From Symbiodinium natans (taxonomy: Eukaryota > Sar > Dinophyceae > Suessiales > Symbiodiniaceae), in contig CAJNDS010002813.1 of the NCBI GenBank assembly GCA_905221605.1, forward strand, positions 205,724-269,723: a DNA stretch of 64,000 bases, written 5' to 3'. This document shows positions 63,349 through 64,000 of the stretch, one piece after another (the first letter of the stretch is position 1; every line of letters starts with the position of its first letter). Under the pieces are notes generated by a model. It ran no database searches. It was not told the DNA's origin and saw nothing but the letters and a program-made list of their open reading frames with translations. Both the position numbers and the translations under genes were made by a program.

Positions 63349-63654
63349 GCTGTCAGTCGGTGATGCACTAGGTAGGTAGGATGGCGCTCTTTACACCCCA
63401 CTGACTTGAGGCAACTGCACCCAATCAGACTGGGAACGCGCCAAACCCTTTCTTTGGGTTGCCGTCTCACAAGCTTCATGTCTGCGAATTCGTCAAAGCA
63501 AGGCTTCGCGTTTTCAAAGAAAAATCACATTAACTTTCAGACCCCTCATCGGCGTAGTAACATATTGATTATGGTATGAAATGGCTTATATGGCTTGAGA
63601 TTGCATCAAGGTCCCTTGCAAAAAATCAAAGGAAGACGTTCGTTGAATCCATGA
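63349..63654. other. No gene seen
   Basis: AT-rich in the second half. Nothing recognised. Confidence 0.4.
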
Positions 63655-63930
63655 TACGTATCCCCGGAGTGCCTAGCTTACTCCAGAGTGTCCTAGTCCT
63701 ACTGTAATCTCCCTGGACTACCCAACCCCAGAGTCTCCCTGGAGTGCCTAACAAGAATGACCCCGGAGCGCCCAGAGTCTCCTTGGAATGCCCAAACCCC
63801 AGAGTCTCCCTGGAGTGTCTAATTAGAAAAATCCCCGGAGGCTAGAGTCTTTGTAGTTAACTCCAGAGTCTCCCTGGAACACAAGTCTCCCTGGAACACA
63901 ATCCTAGAGTGTTTGGACGCCGAGCCTTAG
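63655..63930 (-). repeat. Minisatellite CCAGAGTCTCCCTGGAGTGCC
   Basis: About nine degenerate copies of CCAGAGTCTCCCTGGAGTGC, the reverse complement of the 40.1 kb unit, with AT-rich interruptions. Confidence 0.85.
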
Positions 63931-64000
63931 AGTGTCTTTGGAGGCCCAAGCTTAGGAACAGAATAATTGGGTCTGTTTTTTTTCCCGGCTCGATTTTCTT
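63931..64000. other. Window end
   Basis: A short T run and unassigned sequence. Confidence 0.4.

Overview
The window looks like nuclear DNA of a dinoflagellate. The reasons are internal: genes are cut into very short exons; every intron I could place by homology ends in AG followed by an exon G; most of those introns start GC or GA rather than GT; plant-type telomeric repeats (TTTAGGG) are scattered through the interior in about two dozen blocks; and a CCCH zinc finger of a type common in alveolates and a TGA-containing (selenocysteine) glutathione peroxidase are present. I cannot name the species.

Genes I can identify, all on the + strand: a two-exon cysteine-rich tandem-repeat protein (4.2-6.0 kb); a TPR-type protein (16.7-17.9 kb); a selenocysteine glutathione peroxidase in eight exons (25.6-26.8 kb); a thaumatin-like fragment with a signal-peptide exon (35.8-36.2 kb); a CCCH zinc-finger protein (41.1-41.5 kb); a 1,087-residue intronless coiled-coil protein (50.6-53.8 kb); PACRG, an axonemal inner-junction protein, in 14 visible exons (55.8-58.4 kb); and a calcineurin-like metallophosphoesterase in eight visible exons (59.6-61.4 kb). 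About 35 further open stretches have protein-like composition and often fit the same splice rule with consistent phase, but match no family I recognise. They carry low confidence, because antisense frames of proven genes here also look protein-like. One good candidate, at the far right, lies on the minus strand.

Between genes the DNA is dominated by repeats: interstitial telomeric arrays in both orientations, some inside PACRG introns; a MITE with TA target duplication sitting inside a telomeric array; a short A-tailed element repeatedly joined to CCCTAAA repeats; a 21-bp array folded head-to-head beside a 130-nt G tract (19.7-20.3 kb); a 72-bp palindromic satellite (47.6-48.6 kb); a (CTA)n block of about 190 nt; AT microsatellites; and a GC-rich minisatellite shared by the 40 kb and 63.7 kb regions in opposite orientation.

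The products do not form a pathway. PACRG, and perhaps the coiled-coil protein, belong to the flagellar apparatus; the peroxidase to redox defence; the zinc-finger protein to RNA binding. No rRNA, convincing tRNA, CRISPR or bacterial-type operon was seen.
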